This document shows positions 9,399-19,265 of a stretch of 52,695 nt of DNA, in pieces (position 1 is the first letter of the stretch; every line of letters starts with the position of its first letter). Source of the stretch: RPQK01 sp041946865. Its GTDB lineage: Bacteria > Acidobacteriota > UBA6911 > RPQK01. The stretch spans positions 1 through 52,695 of the forward strand of contig JBHGBF010000007.1 of assembly GCA_041946865.1 (NCBI GenBank). Direction: 5' to 3'. Made by a program: the position numbers and the translations under genes. The notes beneath the pieces are model-generated. The model had not been told where the DNA came from. It worked only from the letters and a program-made list of their open reading frames with translations, and did not search any database.

Positions 9399-10970
9399 GT
9401 GAAATCACCATGGATACGATTCAGTTGTCAGATCGCGCTTCTGACGCTCGTCTGTTTGCTTCAGAGCGGCTGGAAGTCACCAGCAGATGATGCGCCGGGA
9501 AAGCCCAATATCGTCTTCATCCTCACTGACGATCTCGGCTGGAGCGACCTCAGTTGCTATGGCAGTGAATATTACGAGACACCCCACCTTGACAGGCTGG
9601 CCGGGGAGGGGATGCGCTTCACCGATGCTTATGCCGCATGTCCCGTCTGTTCGCCGAGTCGAGCCGGCATCCTTACGGGCCGGTATCCAGCCAGACTTCA
9701 CCTGACTGACTACCTGCCTGGACGGGCGAACGACCGCGCAAGTCGGCTCTTATCTCCGCAAATCAGACAGTCGTTGCCTCTTGAGGAGATTACGATTGCC
9801 GAGGCGCTCAAATCGGCAGGCTATGCCACCGCCTGCATCGGAAAGTGGCACTTGAGCGCTGATCCGCAACATGTCGCCGAACAGGGCTTTGACGTCGTCG
9901 TCGGGAGCCATCTCGGGCAGACAGTGCGAAACTTCTACTTCTCGCCCTACGGCATGCCAAACCTGGCAGATGGCCCGCCGGGAGAGTATCTGACTGACCG
10001 GCTGACGGCCGAAGCGGTGAAATTCATCGAAGACCACCAAAAACAGCCGTTCTTTCTTTACCTGTCGCACTATGCGGTACACAGCCCGTTACAGGCAAAG
10101 AAAGAAGATATTGAGAAGTGGCGGCGAAAGGTGGCGCAACTGAGGACTCCAGCCGGGCCGAACTTCTTGTTGGAGCCCAACCCGGACGAACCGGGCGCCG
10201 CCGCCCGGGCGCTTGCGAGATCTGACTCACCTGACGACTCTCTGACCCGTCGGATGACGAAGGTCAGACAAGTGCAAGACTCTCCGGTGATGGCGTCAAT
10301 GCTGCAGAGCCTGGATGAGGGTGTCGGGCGCCTTCTCTCAAAGCTGGAGGAGTTGGGCCTGGCGAACAAGACCGTCGTGGTGTTCACCTCAGACAACGGC
10401 GGTCTCGTTTCACAGCGCCAACCTACAGCCGACTTTCAAGGGACTGCCAGCCTCCCGTTGCGGGGCGGCAAAGGCTGGCTCTACGAGGGAGGTGTGCGCG
10501 TCCCCCTCATCGTCCGCTGGCCCGGGAAGGTCCGGGCAGGGTGTGCCAGTGACCAGGTCGTCATGAGCACGGATTTCTATCCGACCATCCTGGAGATGGG
10601 CGGTTTGTCCATTCCGAAGGACCGTGTTCTTGATGGTGTCAGCCTGGTTCCCGTCCTGCGAGGCAAAGGCTCATTGAACCGTGCTGCCGTTTTCTGGCAT
10701 TGGCCGCACTACAGCAACCATGGCCGGCAAAGTCCCGGCGGCGCCATTCGAGCGGGAGACTACAAGCTCATCGAGTACTTTGAAAACGGTACGCTCCAGC
10801 TGTTTAACCTGCGTGCTGACACAGGGGAGAAAAACGATCTCGCGACCAAGATACCGGAGAAGGCGAACGAGCTGAGAGGGATGCTGCAGCAGTGGCGAAG
10901 GAGCGTCGATGCGCAGATGCCGACGCCCAATCCAGCATACAAGCAGGCTAACCAGGAGCGCGCGCCGTAG
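9399..10970 (+). CDS. Exported sulfatase (S1 family)
   Basis: A 523-residue type I sulfatase that hydrolyses sulfate esters outside the cytoplasm. A Sec signal covers about residues 1-28. The metal-binding pair D44-D45 lies in ILTDDLGWSD. The formylglycine site is C84 in CSPSR, followed by the GILTGRYP stretch. Catalytic K149 and H151 sit in GKWHLS, and TSDNGG supplies further metal ligands. An insertion at about 225-300, rich in charged residues, sets it apart from the other sulfatases here. It starts with GTG at 9399, five bases after GGGAG. The substrate subfamily cannot be assigned by eye. Activity needs a maturing enzyme not encoded in this window. Confidence 0.92.
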   Translation: MKSPWIRFSCQIALLTLVCLLQSGWKSPADDAPGKPNIVFILTDDLGWSDLSCYGSEYYETPHLDRLAGEGMRFTDAYAACPVCSPSRAGILTGRYPARLHLTDYLPGRANDRASRLLSPQIRQSLPLEEITIAEALKSAGYATACIGKWHLSADPQHVAEQGFDVVVGSHLGQTVRNFYFSPYGMPNLADGPPGEYLTDRLTAEAVKFIEDHQKQPFFLYLSHYAVHSPLQAKKEDIEKWRRKVAQLRTPAGPNFLLEPNPDEPGAAARALARSDSPDDSLTRRMTKVRQVQDSPVMASMLQSLDEGVGRLLSKLEELGLANKTVVVFTSDNGGLVSQRQPTADFQGTASLPLRGGKGWLYEGGVRVPLIVRWPGKVRAGCASDQVVMSTDFYPTILEMGGLSIPKDRVLDGVSLVPVLRGKGSLNRAAVFWHWPHYSNHGRQSPGGAIRAGDYKLIEYFENGTLQLFNLRADTGEKNDLATKIPEKANELRGMLQQWRRSVDAQMPTPNPAYKQANQERAP

Positions 10971-11043
10971 CTGGGTAGCGGCTGGAACCTCGCCGCAGGC
11001 GCAAGAAGCACCGGGTACGCCAAGAGAGCAGGAGAGAAGACCT

Positions 11044-12408
11044 TTGAATGAGAACAGCTTGCAAACTCAGGCCGCGATTTCTCGGCGGAATTTCGTGACG
11101 GCAGGCGCCGGTATAGCTGTGCTTTCGCGGCACGTTCTGGGCAGGGGCTACCAGGCGCCCAGCGACAGGTTGAACGTGGCCTGTGTTGGAGTAGCCGGCA
11201 TGGGCCGCAACAACATAGCCGAATGCAGCAACGAGAATATCGTCGCCTTGTGCGACGTCGACGATGCACGTGCCGCAGACGTCTATGAGAAGTACCCGAA
11301 GGCGGCACGGTATAAAGACTTCCGTAAGATGCTGGAGCAGGAAAAGACGATCGATGCGGTCATTGTCGCCACTCCCGACCATACCCACGCGGTGATAGCC
11401 ATGATGGCGATCAAGCTGGGTAAGCACGTGTACGTCCAGAAGCCGCTCAGCCGAACCATCGGCGAGGCCCGCCGGCTAGCCGCAGCCGCTCGAGAGTACA
11501 AGGTAGCAACGCAGATGGGCAACCAGGGCCATTCGGGAGAAGGGGTCCGACTGGTGTCCGAATGGATCCGGGATGGCGCAATCGGTCCGGTGCATGAGGT
11601 CCACTGCTTCACCAATCGACCGCGTTGGCCTCAGGGGATCGGACGTCCCGTCGAAACCCCGCCAGTTCCTGTGACGCTTGCCTGGGACCTCTGGCTGGGG
11701 CCGGCCCCAGTGCGGCCTTACCACCGAACCTACACGCCCGCTTTATGGCGAGCCTGGCTCGACTTCGGCTGTGGGGCGCTTGGAGATATGGGTTGCCATA
11801 TTATCGACGCGCCTTACACGGCGTTAAAGCTGGGATATCCCCAAAGCGTTGAAGGCTGCGCAGCCGACCAGTTCATCGCTCAACGCCAGAAGTTCGAAAA
11901 CCACGAGACGTTCCCAATTGCCTCCGTAGTCCATTATTCGTTTCCAGCCCGCGAGAACATGCCGGCTGTCGAACTGCACTGGTATGAGGGCGGTATGAGG
12001 CCTCCGCGCCCAAAGGACTTGGAGCGTGAAAGAAATCTCATGTTCGGGGACGGTGGATCGATCATCGTGGGCGACAAGGGGTCAATCATTTGTGGGGCCT
12101 ACGGCGAAAGTCCGCGTATCATCCCCGAATCCAGAATGCGCGAGTACCAGCGTCCCCCCAAGACTCTGCCCCGTATCACCGGCACGCACGAACAGAACTG
12201 GATTGATGCCTGCAAAGGAGGCCCTGCCGCCTGCTCCAATTTCGATTATTCCGGGCCCTTGACCGAGACAGTGCTCCTCGGGAATCTCGCTTTGCGCTTT
12301 CCGGGTGAGCTTCTTCTCTGGGACAGCACAAACCGTACGGTGACGAATCTACCCGCAGCCAACGAACTGCTGGAAGCGAAATACCGCGAGGGATGGGCGC
12401 TTAGCTGA
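11044..12408 (+). CDS. Exported Gfo/Idh/MocA-family oxidoreductase
   Basis: A 454-residue NAD(P)-dependent sugar oxidoreductase homologue. I choose TTG 11044 as the start because AGGAGAG lies just upstream and the protein then begins with a twin-arginine signal (SRRNFVTAGAGIAVL); the open frame continues upstream but only through the repeat-poor gap. The nucleotide-binding fold begins at VACVGVAGMG, and the family signature EKP appears as QKPLSRTIGEARRL. The C-terminal substrate domain contains DMGCHIIDAPYTALKLG. Twin-arginine export implies folding with cofactor before secretion, as in glucose-fructose oxidoreductase. The next gene starts one base after its stop, so the two oxidoreductases are made together. 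Confidence 0.88.
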   Translation: MNENSLQTQAAISRRNFVTAGAGIAVLSRHVLGRGYQAPSDRLNVACVGVAGMGRNNIAECSNENIVALCDVDDARAADVYEKYPKAARYKDFRKMLEQEKTIDAVIVATPDHTHAVIAMMAIKLGKHVYVQKPLSRTIGEARRLAAAAREYKVATQMGNQGHSGEGVRLVSEWIRDGAIGPVHEVHCFTNRPRWPQGIGRPVETPPVPVTLAWDLWLGPAPVRPYHRTYTPALWRAWLDFGCGALGDMGCHIIDAPYTALKLGYPQSVEGCAADQFIAQRQKFENHETFPIASVVHYSFPARENMPAVELHWYEGGMRPPRPKDLERERNLMFGDGGSIIVGDKGSIICGAYGESPRIIPESRMREYQRPPKTLPRITGTHEQNWIDACKGGPAACSNFDYSGPLTETVLLGNLALRFPGELLLWDSTNRTVTNLPAANELLEAKYREGWALS

Positions 12409-12409
12409 C

Positions 12410-13567
12410 ATGTTTGCTCTTGTAGAAAGTGACGGAGGCAGGTCAAGGACGGTCGGGATTCTTCGTTGGTTGGTGGCTCTTGGCGCCATAGTGGGAATGC
12501 CTGCTTTCGTCCATGCGGCCGAGAACCGCAGTGATTTCAAAATGGCGGTCGTAGGTCTCGCGCACGCCCACGCGTGGCCCCACTTGCGCAGTATTGCGCA
12601 GCGCACGGATTTACGCCTTGTGGGCGTTGCGGATGAGAGCGAGGTCTTGCGGTCGGAGGCGGCCAAGGAAGCGCCGCGCGCCACTCTCTATTCCGACTAT
12701 ACGAAGCTTCTCGAAGAGGAGAAGCCGGACGCTGTCTGGTCTTTTGTGGAAAGCGACCGGCATGTTGAAATCACGCAAGCATGCGCTCGAAAAGGCGTCC
12801 ATCTGATTTTCGAAAAGCCCATGGCTTCGACACTGGACCAGGCTCGCCGGATGGCCGATCTAGTTAAGAAGCACGGTATCCTGCTGATGATCAACTACCA
12901 AATGGCCTGGTGGCCTGCCAACTCCACTGCCTACGAGATCGCGAAGAGCGGTCAGCTGGGCAGGGTCTGGCGGGTGCACGGAATCATCGGGCACGGGGGA
13001 CCAGGCCCCAGAGGGCCGGAGGATCACCGACGCCAAGCCTTCTGGGCCTGGCTGAACGACGAGTCGCGCGGGGGAGGCGCGTTGATGGACTTCACCAGCT
13101 ATGGGGCGGTCTGGCTTCGCTGGTACCTGGGCATGCCTTCGAGCGTTTACGCGGTGACCACTCACACGCGGCCGGAAACCTACAATACGAATACGAATGC
13201 GACGGTGCTCGCCGCTTTTCCTGATAACAGGGTGGGCATTATTGAAGGGTCGTGGGACTTGCCGCGAGCATTTCAAGATGTGGAGGTGTTTGGCAGCCGC
13301 GGCAGCGTGTCGATGAATCGCACGACGGTCGAGATGTACATTGGCAGAGACAAGAAGGAGGTTTCAGTCGGCCAGCTCGACCCGGTCAACAGTGATCCGG
13401 TCTCCTACCTCATGTACGCCGTCCGTGCCCGTAAACCTATCGAGGGAATAGTTGGCGCAGATTTCAATGTGGATGTGATGGAGATCGTTGAGGCCGCGCG
13501 CCTCTCCGCAGCATCCGGGAAGCCGGTGGAGCTGCCGGCCAGAAGGAGGGGAGAACTTGAACCGTAG
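12410..13567 (+). CDS. Gfo/Idh/MocA-family oxidoreductase with signal peptide
   Basis: A 385-residue oxidoreductase homologue. Residues 1-40 contain a hydrophobic stretch (ILRWLVALGAIVGMPAFVHA) that looks like a Sec signal. The Rossmann part begins at MAVVGLAHAHAWPHL, where the usual GxGxxG is replaced by GLAHAH. The family EKP motif is intact (FEKPMASTLDQARRM). The altered dinucleotide loop and histidine-rich start may mean changed cofactor binding. Its start follows the previous stop by one base, and its end overlaps the next sulfatase start by 11 bases, so translation is likely coupled. Substrate unknown; sugar or sugar-derivative chemistry is inferred from context. Confidence 0.87.
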   Translation: MFALVESDGGRSRTVGILRWLVALGAIVGMPAFVHAAENRSDFKMAVVGLAHAHAWPHLRSIAQRTDLRLVGVADESEVLRSEAAKEAPRATLYSDYTKLLEEEKPDAVWSFVESDRHVEITQACARKGVHLIFEKPMASTLDQARRMADLVKKHGILLMINYQMAWWPANSTAYEIAKSGQLGRVWRVHGIIGHGGPGPRGPEDHRRQAFWAWLNDESRGGGALMDFTSYGAVWLRWYLGMPSSVYAVTTHTRPETYNTNTNATVLAAFPDNRVGIIEGSWDLPRAFQDVEVFGSRGSVSMNRTTVEMYIGRDKKEVSVGQLDPVNSDPVSYLMYAVRARKPIEGIVGADFNVDVMEIVEAARLSAASGKPVELPARRRGELEP

Positions 13568-14936
13568 AGGTTTCCTGAAAATGTCGGCGATGCTTCCAGC
13601 CTTTTTGGAAGCTGCCTCGTGCGGAGCCGGTTCCTCCAAACCGCCGAGTTTCATCATTATCTTCGCGGACGACATGGGGTACGGGGATCTGGGCTGTTTC
13701 GGCCATCCCTCGATCCGTACTCCGAACCTCGATCGCATGGCCGCCCAGGGAATGAAGCTGACGCAGTTTTACGCTGCTTCTTCCGTCTGCACCCCGAGCC
13801 GGGCGGCCCTGTTGACAGGTCGATACCCCATCCGCAGCGGCTTAACACACGTCCTGATCCCTACCTCGCCGGGTGGACTGCCGGAGGATGAAGTAACGCT
13901 GGCAGAGCTTCTCCGAAAAGCGGGCTATGCGACGGCATGCATCGGCAAGTGGCACCTGGGCTGCAAACGAGAGCATCTACCCCTTAGCCACGGGTTTGAC
14001 CATTACTTTGGCATCCCTTACTCCAATGACATGAGTCGTGAGACGCAACCGGGCAATCCTCTGTTCGAGAATGTGCCGCCAACTCCTTTGATCCGGGACT
14101 TTGAGGTGACGAACAAAGACCATGAGCCGGACCAGCGCTACCTGACCAGGATGTATACCGAGGAGGCGGTAGCATTCATAAGGCAGAATGCCGGGAGGAA
14201 GCCGTTTTTCCTTTACCTTGCTCACACTATGCCACACGTCCCCTTGTTCGCGAGCGAGGACTTTGAGGGCAAATCACTGCGCGGGCTTTACGGCGATGCG
14301 GTAGAAGAACTTGACTGGTCCTGTGGTGAGATCCAGAAGACCTTAACCGAGATTGGCGCCGACAAGGACGTCCTCGTCGTCTTCCTGTCAGACAACGGCC
14401 CCTGGCTGGGCAAGAAGTTCGACGGCGGCTCCCCGGGCCCTTTTTACGAAGGCAAGGTTAGCACTTGGGAGGGAGGATTTCGTGTTCCCGCCATCTTTCG
14501 TTGGCCGGGGAGGATTCCAGCAGGGATTACGAGCTCCGCCTTCGGCACAACCATGGATCTGCTGCCGACTCTCGCTGTTCTGGCCGGCATGCAAGTCCCG
14601 GCAGACCGTGAGATAGACGGCCGTGACCTCGGCCCAGTTCTGCTCCACGGCAATCAGGGGCGCGAGCCGGGAATGTTCTACTATTTTGGTGACGAGCTCT
14701 GGGCGGTGCGGGCTGGTCCTTGGAAGATGCATGTGAAGACTACCCGTCCTGCATCAGTCGAGAAGTGGGGCAACTGGCCCGTTGAAGAGCACGATCCTCC
14801 ACTCCTCTTCAACGTCGAGAAAGACCCGGCCGAGAAGTACGACGTGGCAACGGCCCATCCGGAGGTTGTCGACAAACTGCGCAAGCTGGCGAAACAACAC
14901 CAGGCAACGGTAAAGCCCGGGCGGCCTCAAAGATAA
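13557..14936 (+). CDS. Exported sulfatase (S1 family, GLPYSND-type)
   Basis: A 459-residue sulfatase. TTG 13557 is chosen as start: AAGGAGGGG lies at a proper distance, and the protein then opens with a twin-arginine-like NRRGFLK signal ending in AASC, which could also be a lipobox. Metal ligands D38-D39 lie in FADDMGYGD. The formylglycine cysteine is C78 in CTPSR, followed by AALLTGRYP. Catalytic GKWHLG and metal-binding SDNGP are present. GFDHYFGIPYSND groups it with the sulfatases at 19266, 42418 and 43797, which look like local paralogues. The start lies inside the end of the upstream oxidoreductase gene. Confidence 0.92.
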   Translation: MNRRGFLKMSAMLPAFLEAASCGAGSSKPPSFIIIFADDMGYGDLGCFGHPSIRTPNLDRMAAQGMKLTQFYAASSVCTPSRAALLTGRYPIRSGLTHVLIPTSPGGLPEDEVTLAELLRKAGYATACIGKWHLGCKREHLPLSHGFDHYFGIPYSNDMSRETQPGNPLFENVPPTPLIRDFEVTNKDHEPDQRYLTRMYTEEAVAFIRQNAGRKPFFLYLAHTMPHVPLFASEDFEGKSLRGLYGDAVEELDWSCGEIQKTLTEIGADKDVLVVFLSDNGPWLGKKFDGGSPGPFYEGKVSTWEGGFRVPAIFRWPGRIPAGITSSAFGTTMDLLPTLAVLAGMQVPADREIDGRDLGPVLLHGNQGREPGMFYYFGDELWAVRAGPWKMHVKTTRPASVEKWGNWPVEEHDPPLLFNVEKDPAEKYDVATAHPEVVDKLRKLAKQHQATVKPGRPQR

Positions 14937-15032
14937 GGATTGAGCCCCCTGAAACCGCTGACCGCAAATTGCAGAAGCACTTGATCCAATGTCGGACTCC
15001 CTCGCCCAGCGAAACTCGTGCCTCAGGTTTTC

Positions 15033-15061
15033 TTGACACCCGTCCGGTCGTCCGGTAGCTT
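15033..15061 (+). promoter_or_regulatory. Possible sigma-70-type promoter
   Basis: TTGACA at 15033-15038 is a perfect -35 box. A weak -10 candidate, TAGCTT, follows after a 17-base spacer. The site lies in the 188-bp gap after the sulfatase at 13557-14936 and before the DUF3604 gene at 15125, the largest gap in this plus-strand block, so a new transcript start here is reasonable. The -10 match is poor, so confidence is low. Confidence 0.3.
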
Positions 15062-15090
15062 ACCTCCGCGCCTGAACAGTGGGCCGCACT

Positions 15091-15100
15091 GCTAGCTATC
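15091..15100 (+). promoter_or_regulatory. GCTAGCTATC motif, site 1
   Basis: This 10-bp word, preceded by T, ends 24 bases before the ATG of the DUF3604 gene. The same word occurs at 35299-35308, 37160-37169 and 47162-47171, every time in a gap upstream of a gene, with near matches at 22069-22079 and 29089-29098. It may be an operator or part of a promoter. The binding protein is unknown. Confidence 0.4.
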
Positions 15101-15124
15101 AATTGACTAATTACGGATGACGCC

Positions 15125-17665
15125 ATGATTTTCTTCAAGCTCGCCCTGACATGTGTTCTATGGATGGTTCCCGGGACGTTTCAAGCAAGCGGGACGCGTC
15201 AGCCTCGAGCTCCCGAAGTACAAGCCCCGGGAGAGTTGAAAGCCGAGAAGCTGACTACTGACGACCGCAGTGATGACAACCCATCCATCGCGGCAGTGGA
15301 CGGGAAAAAGGCCTGGTTGGCCTGGCAGTCATACAGCGGGCAGAATGATGAGATCCGGCTGCGGCAGTTTGACGGGGGATGGCGGACCTTCACCCGCCTC
15401 CCGGGAGCGTCCGGTGATGTTTGGAGACCTCAGGCCGTCGCGGCAGGCAAGCGCCTCTGGATCGTCTGGTCACAGCAGCTCAACGGCAATTTCGACATTT
15501 ACGCACGGCCCTTTGACGAAGAGCGCAATGCGTGGTTGGAAACCACCAGGCTGAGCTCTCACCCCTTCCCCGACATCAATCATTCCGTCGCCGGAGATTC
15601 GACGGGGCGGATTTGGGTGGTCTGGCAAGGCTTCCACGGCGACAATTCGGATGTCTTCCTTCGCCACTATGACGGCAAGGCCTGGTCGCCAGAGATTCAG
15701 GTAACACAGGATCGCGCCAACGATTGGGAGCCCGCAGTGGCACTCGATCGCCACGGCAAGGCCCACATAGCATGGGACACCTACCGGAAAGGGAATTACG
15801 ACGTCTACATGCGGACGTTCGGAGACGGAGTACTGGGTCCGGAATTGGCGGTTACCGACACGCCCCGTTTCGAGGCGCACGCGTCAATAGCCGTAGACCC
15901 GTCCGATCGAGTCTGGGTTGCCTGGGACGAAACGGGCGTCGATTGGGGGAAAGACGGGGGACCCACCGATGACCCTCATTGGTTGGAGGGAGGCGAGGAG
16001 ACCTGGACCCACTGGCTCGTGGAAAACAAGTCGCCGGGTACCAATATCTATGCCTCTCGCGCGGTGAACCTGGCAATCTTTGACGGGAACCAACGCAAGT
16101 CACCTGTCGAAGACCTGGGCGCCGCGCTGCTAAGACAAGGCCACAAGAATCACGATTATCCTCAGCTTCTAGTCGATTCCTCTTCGGGCCGCGTCGGTTT
16201 GCTCTTTCACCGCTGGACGCAATTGGGCGAATTTAGCGGGACAGAAGGTGGGAGAGCACGGATGCGATGGGAACAAGCCCTCGTTTTTTATGAGGGAGAC
16301 CGATGGTCGCCGGTGGTTACGCTTCCCAAGAGCCGCGGGCGGATCTCTTCGCGAGCCAGCGCAGCTTATGCGTCCGGGGGCGATACCCTTTGGATTGCCT
16401 GGCCGACCGACGAACGTACGGCCGAAGTTCCTTATCAGCCGGTCGTCGACAATGTCTATGCCACTCGTATGCCTTTGGCCGCTCCGCCAAAGCCGGCGGA
16501 GCTGAAACCCTGGGCAGCGCCCGAGCCGGTCCCAGCCGTTCCCGCTGTTCACACCCATGAGACTTCGGACGTTACCGCCATCCGCGCCTACCGCGCGACG
16601 ATCGACGGAAGCGAGCACCGTATCGTTCGGGGAGACCTGCATCGCCATACGGAATTGTCCTGGGATGTTGGAGGTTTGCGCGACGGCTCGATCTTTGATG
16701 CTTACCGCTACATGCTCGACGCGGGGGCCCTCGATTTCGGCTCCATCACAGACCACAACGGGGGAGGAGACTACGAATATTGGTGGTGGCTCACCCAGAA
16801 GACCTGCGACATGTACTTCATTCCCCGGGTCTTCACTACCTTGTACGGTTACGAAAGAAGTGTCCAGTATCCCGGGGGGCACCGGAACGTTTTCCATACC
16901 CACCGCGGTGTCCCGGTTGTCTCGTTCTTTACAAAACCCGGGTTTGACCGCGCCCGTCCGGAGATAGCCGCATTCCAGCTGCAGATGGTCGACAATGACA
17001 CGGAGCTGCTCTACGAGTCCCTGCACGACACGGACGGAATCAGCATTCCTCACACGACCGGGTCTTTCGCCGGCGTCGACTGGCGATTCGCCGACCGGCT
17101 GGTCGAGCCCGTCGTGGAACTGTATCAGGGCGCCCGGGTGTCGTACGAGCATCCGGGTGCGCCACGGGCGTTGCGGAGCTTCGAGGATTTCTGGGACTAT
17201 CGCGAACAAGGATTTGTGTGGAACGCCTTCCGCAAAGGCCATCGGCTGGGTGTGATCGCCAGCTCAGATCACTGCTCGACCCACATTTCCTACGCGATGG
17301 TTTACACGGACGAACCGACCCGCGAGAGCATCTTCAAGGCCGTTCGGAAAAGGCACACGTACGCCGCCACCGACAATATCGTTCTCGACTTCCGCATGGG
17401 TTCCCATTTCATGGGTGACGAGTTCACCGCCAAACGGCTGCCTCCGGTGCAGGTGCGGGTTGTCGGGACCAGCCCGATCGAACGTATCGATATCATCCGT
17501 GATGAAAAGTTGATCTATTCGGGAAAACCCGGAAAGAAGGAAGTCACTTTGACCCACGACGACAAAGAAGCGGGGCCGGGGACGCACCTCTATTACGTTC
17601 GCGTCATTCAGGATGATTGGGAAATGGCCTGGAGCAGCCCCATCTGGGTCACGTTAAAGCCATAG
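15125..17665 (+). CDS. Exported DUF3604/CehA-type PHP metallohydrolase with N-terminal propeller-like repeats
   Basis: An 846-residue secreted protein (signal about 1-20). Residues 45-450 hold repeated beta-strand units with W and D/N-rich turns, such as AWLAWQSYSGQNDEIRL, WVVWQGFHGDNSDVFLR and AHIAWDTYRKGNYDVYM, consistent with a beta-propeller. From about 500 a PHP-fold domain starts with GDLHRHTELS (D504, H506, H508 as likely metal ligands), SITDHNGGG and SSDHCSTH. A C-terminal beta domain follows (about 760-846). This matches DUF3604, a family with metal sites but little characterised chemistry. It ends 26 bp before a sulfatase gene. The propeller could bind carbohydrate, which is inference. 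Confidence 0.85.
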   Translation: MIFFKLALTCVLWMVPGTFQASGTRQPRAPEVQAPGELKAEKLTTDDRSDDNPSIAAVDGKKAWLAWQSYSGQNDEIRLRQFDGGWRTFTRLPGASGDVWRPQAVAAGKRLWIVWSQQLNGNFDIYARPFDEERNAWLETTRLSSHPFPDINHSVAGDSTGRIWVVWQGFHGDNSDVFLRHYDGKAWSPEIQVTQDRANDWEPAVALDRHGKAHIAWDTYRKGNYDVYMRTFGDGVLGPELAVTDTPRFEAHASIAVDPSDRVWVAWDETGVDWGKDGGPTDDPHWLEGGEETWTHWLVENKSPGTNIYASRAVNLAIFDGNQRKSPVEDLGAALLRQGHKNHDYPQLLVDSSSGRVGLLFHRWTQLGEFSGTEGGRARMRWEQALVFYEGDRWSPVVTLPKSRGRISSRASAAYASGGDTLWIAWPTDERTAEVPYQPVVDNVYATRMPLAAPPKPAELKPWAAPEPVPAVPAVHTHETSDVTAIRAYRATIDGSEHRIVRGDLHRHTELSWDVGGLRDGSIFDAYRYMLDAGALDFGSITDHNGGGDYEYWWWLTQKTCDMYFIPRVFTTLYGYERSVQYPGGHRNVFHTHRGVPVVSFFTKPGFDRARPEIAAFQLQMVDNDTELLYESLHDTDGISIPHTTGSFAGVDWRFADRLVEPVVELYQGARVSYEHPGAPRALRSFEDFWDYREQGFVWNAFRKGHRLGVIASSDHCSTHISYAMVYTDEPTRESIFKAVRKRHTYAATDNIVLDFRMGSHFMGDEFTAKRLPPVQVRVVGTSPIERIDIIRDEKLIYSGKPGKKEVTLTHDDKEAGPGTHLYYVRVIQDDWEMAWSSPIWVTLKP

Positions 17666-17691
17666 TGGGTGGAGCGGCGACGGGAGAGTCT

Positions 17692-19215
17692 ATGCCGATA
17701 TTCCTCCGGCGCGAATTCTTGAGGGCCGCGTGTTCGTTACCCGCGATTCTTTCGGCCCGGCGCCGATCCACGCCCGGGCGAAGGCCCAATCTGGTCCTCA
17801 TCCTGGCGGATGATCTCGGCTACGGGGACGTTCACTGCTATGATCCGGCGTTCTGCAAGATAGCCACTCCTCATATCGACCAGCTGGCCTCGGAAGGAAT
17901 GCTCCTCACCGACGCTCATGCTCCCTCGTCGGTCTGTTCGCCCACGCGCTATGGGCTGCTTACGGGTCGTTACGCCTGGCGGTCCCGCCTCCAGGAGGCA
18001 GTCCTGATGCACTATGCCCCGCCGCTGATTGCTAAAGACCGGCTCACGGTGGCAAAACTCCTGAAACAGCAGGGGTATCACACGGCCTGCATAGGGAAGT
18101 GGCATCTCGGTTGGAACTGGCCCAGACGGGAAGGCAAAGTGATCTACGACCAGCCGCTCGCCGATGGTCCAGTCACGCTTGGGTTCGATCACTACTTTGG
18201 CCCGGACGTCCCCAATTTTGACCCTTACTGCTTCATAGAAAACGATCGGATTATCGGGCGGCCTACAGCTCAGAAAGAAAAGAATGACCTGAATGGGCGC
18301 CGCGGTCCCATGCTGCCTGGCTGGCGATTCGACCGGATTCTGCCGACTATTACTGCCAAGGCCGTCGAATACATCGACAAGCGGGCTGAAGCTGGCCAGC
18401 CTTTCTTCCTCTACTTCGCGCTCACGGCCCCGCATGAACCGGTTGCTCCCTCCGAGAGGTTTCGGGGGAAGAGCGGCATCAACCCAGTAGCGGATTTCAT
18501 CATGGAAGCCGACTGGTCCGTCGGCCAGATCATTTCAGCCCTGAAGCGCCAAGGGCTCGACGACGATACACTGCTGATTTTCGTCAGCGACAACGGACAC
18601 GCCTACTACACGGGTCTCGAGCCGCTGCTGAAGGCCGGTCACCGCCCGAGCGGACCCTATCGAGGGATGAAAGGCACGATCTGGGAGGGCGGTCACCGAG
18701 TGCCGTTGATTGCTCGCTGGCCAGGCAGAATCCCGAGTGGAAAGCAGTGCGGCCATCTGGTGTGTCTGACGGACCTTCTTGCGACCTGCGCTGAACTTCT
18801 CGGGACGACGATACCTCCCAACGCCGGGGAGGACAGCGTCAGCTTTTTGCCTTTGTTGTTCGCTGGCAACGCGAGTCGCGAGACACTCGTGAGCCACTCC
18901 GTCTCGGGCCAGTTTGCGATTCGGAACGGCCCATGGAAGCTGGCTCTTTGTTCGGGATCGGGAAGCCGGGCCGGTGAGCCTGGCGATGAGAAGGCGGTGT
19001 CCCAAGGTCTGCCTCCGGTCCAGTTGTATGACCTTGCTCAAGATCCGGGCGAACAGCGAAACCTGCAGGGCGCTCACCCTGACGTCGTCGAGCGTCTGCT
19101 TGGCCTCCTCAAGAAGTACGTCGACGAGGGTCGAAGCACGCCCGGTTCCGTCCAAGCGAATGACGTGTCAGTGGACATCTGGAAACACGCTTCCGGAGGA
19201 CCAGACCTGACGTGA
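17692..19215 (+). CDS. Exported sulfatase (S1 family)
   Basis: A 507-residue sulfatase. ATG 17692 follows GGGAGAG and begins a twin-arginine-like signal (FLRREFLRAACSLPAIL). Metal ligands D40-D41 lie in LADDLGYGD. The formylglycine cysteine is C82 in CSPTR, with Y rather than A following the Arg, then GLLTGRYAW. GKWHLGWNW and VSDNGH complete the active site. The CSPTRYG motif and the long tail after TDLLATCAEL distinguish it from the GLPYSND group, so it probably acts on a different sulfate position. It follows the DUF3604 gene by 26 bp and precedes the next sulfatase by 50 bp. Confidence 0.92.
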   Translation: MPIFLRREFLRAACSLPAILSARRRSTPGRRPNLVLILADDLGYGDVHCYDPAFCKIATPHIDQLASEGMLLTDAHAPSSVCSPTRYGLLTGRYAWRSRLQEAVLMHYAPPLIAKDRLTVAKLLKQQGYHTACIGKWHLGWNWPRREGKVIYDQPLADGPVTLGFDHYFGPDVPNFDPYCFIENDRIIGRPTAQKEKNDLNGRRGPMLPGWRFDRILPTITAKAVEYIDKRAEAGQPFFLYFALTAPHEPVAPSERFRGKSGINPVADFIMEADWSVGQIISALKRQGLDDDTLLIFVSDNGHAYYTGLEPLLKAGHRPSGPYRGMKGTIWEGGHRVPLIARWPGRIPSGKQCGHLVCLTDLLATCAELLGTTIPPNAGEDSVSFLPLLFAGNASRETLVSHSVSGQFAIRNGPWKLALCSGSGSRAGEPGDEKAVSQGLPPVQLYDLAQDPGEQRNLQGAHPDVVERLLGLLKKYVDEGRSTPGSVQANDVSVDIWKHASGGPDLT

Positions 19216-19265
19216 CAACGAGAAGATAATGGCATTGCCCGAGTGCGGGGCTGGCCAGGAAGGGA

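Noticed and set aside
10909..11043. Longer N-terminus for the Gfo/Idh/MocA protein
   Set aside because: The extra codons overlap the sulfatase end, lack domain character and would bury the twin-arginine signal.
16169..17242. Minus-strand open frame of 357 codons
   Set aside because: Antisense to the DUF3604 gene, without motifs.
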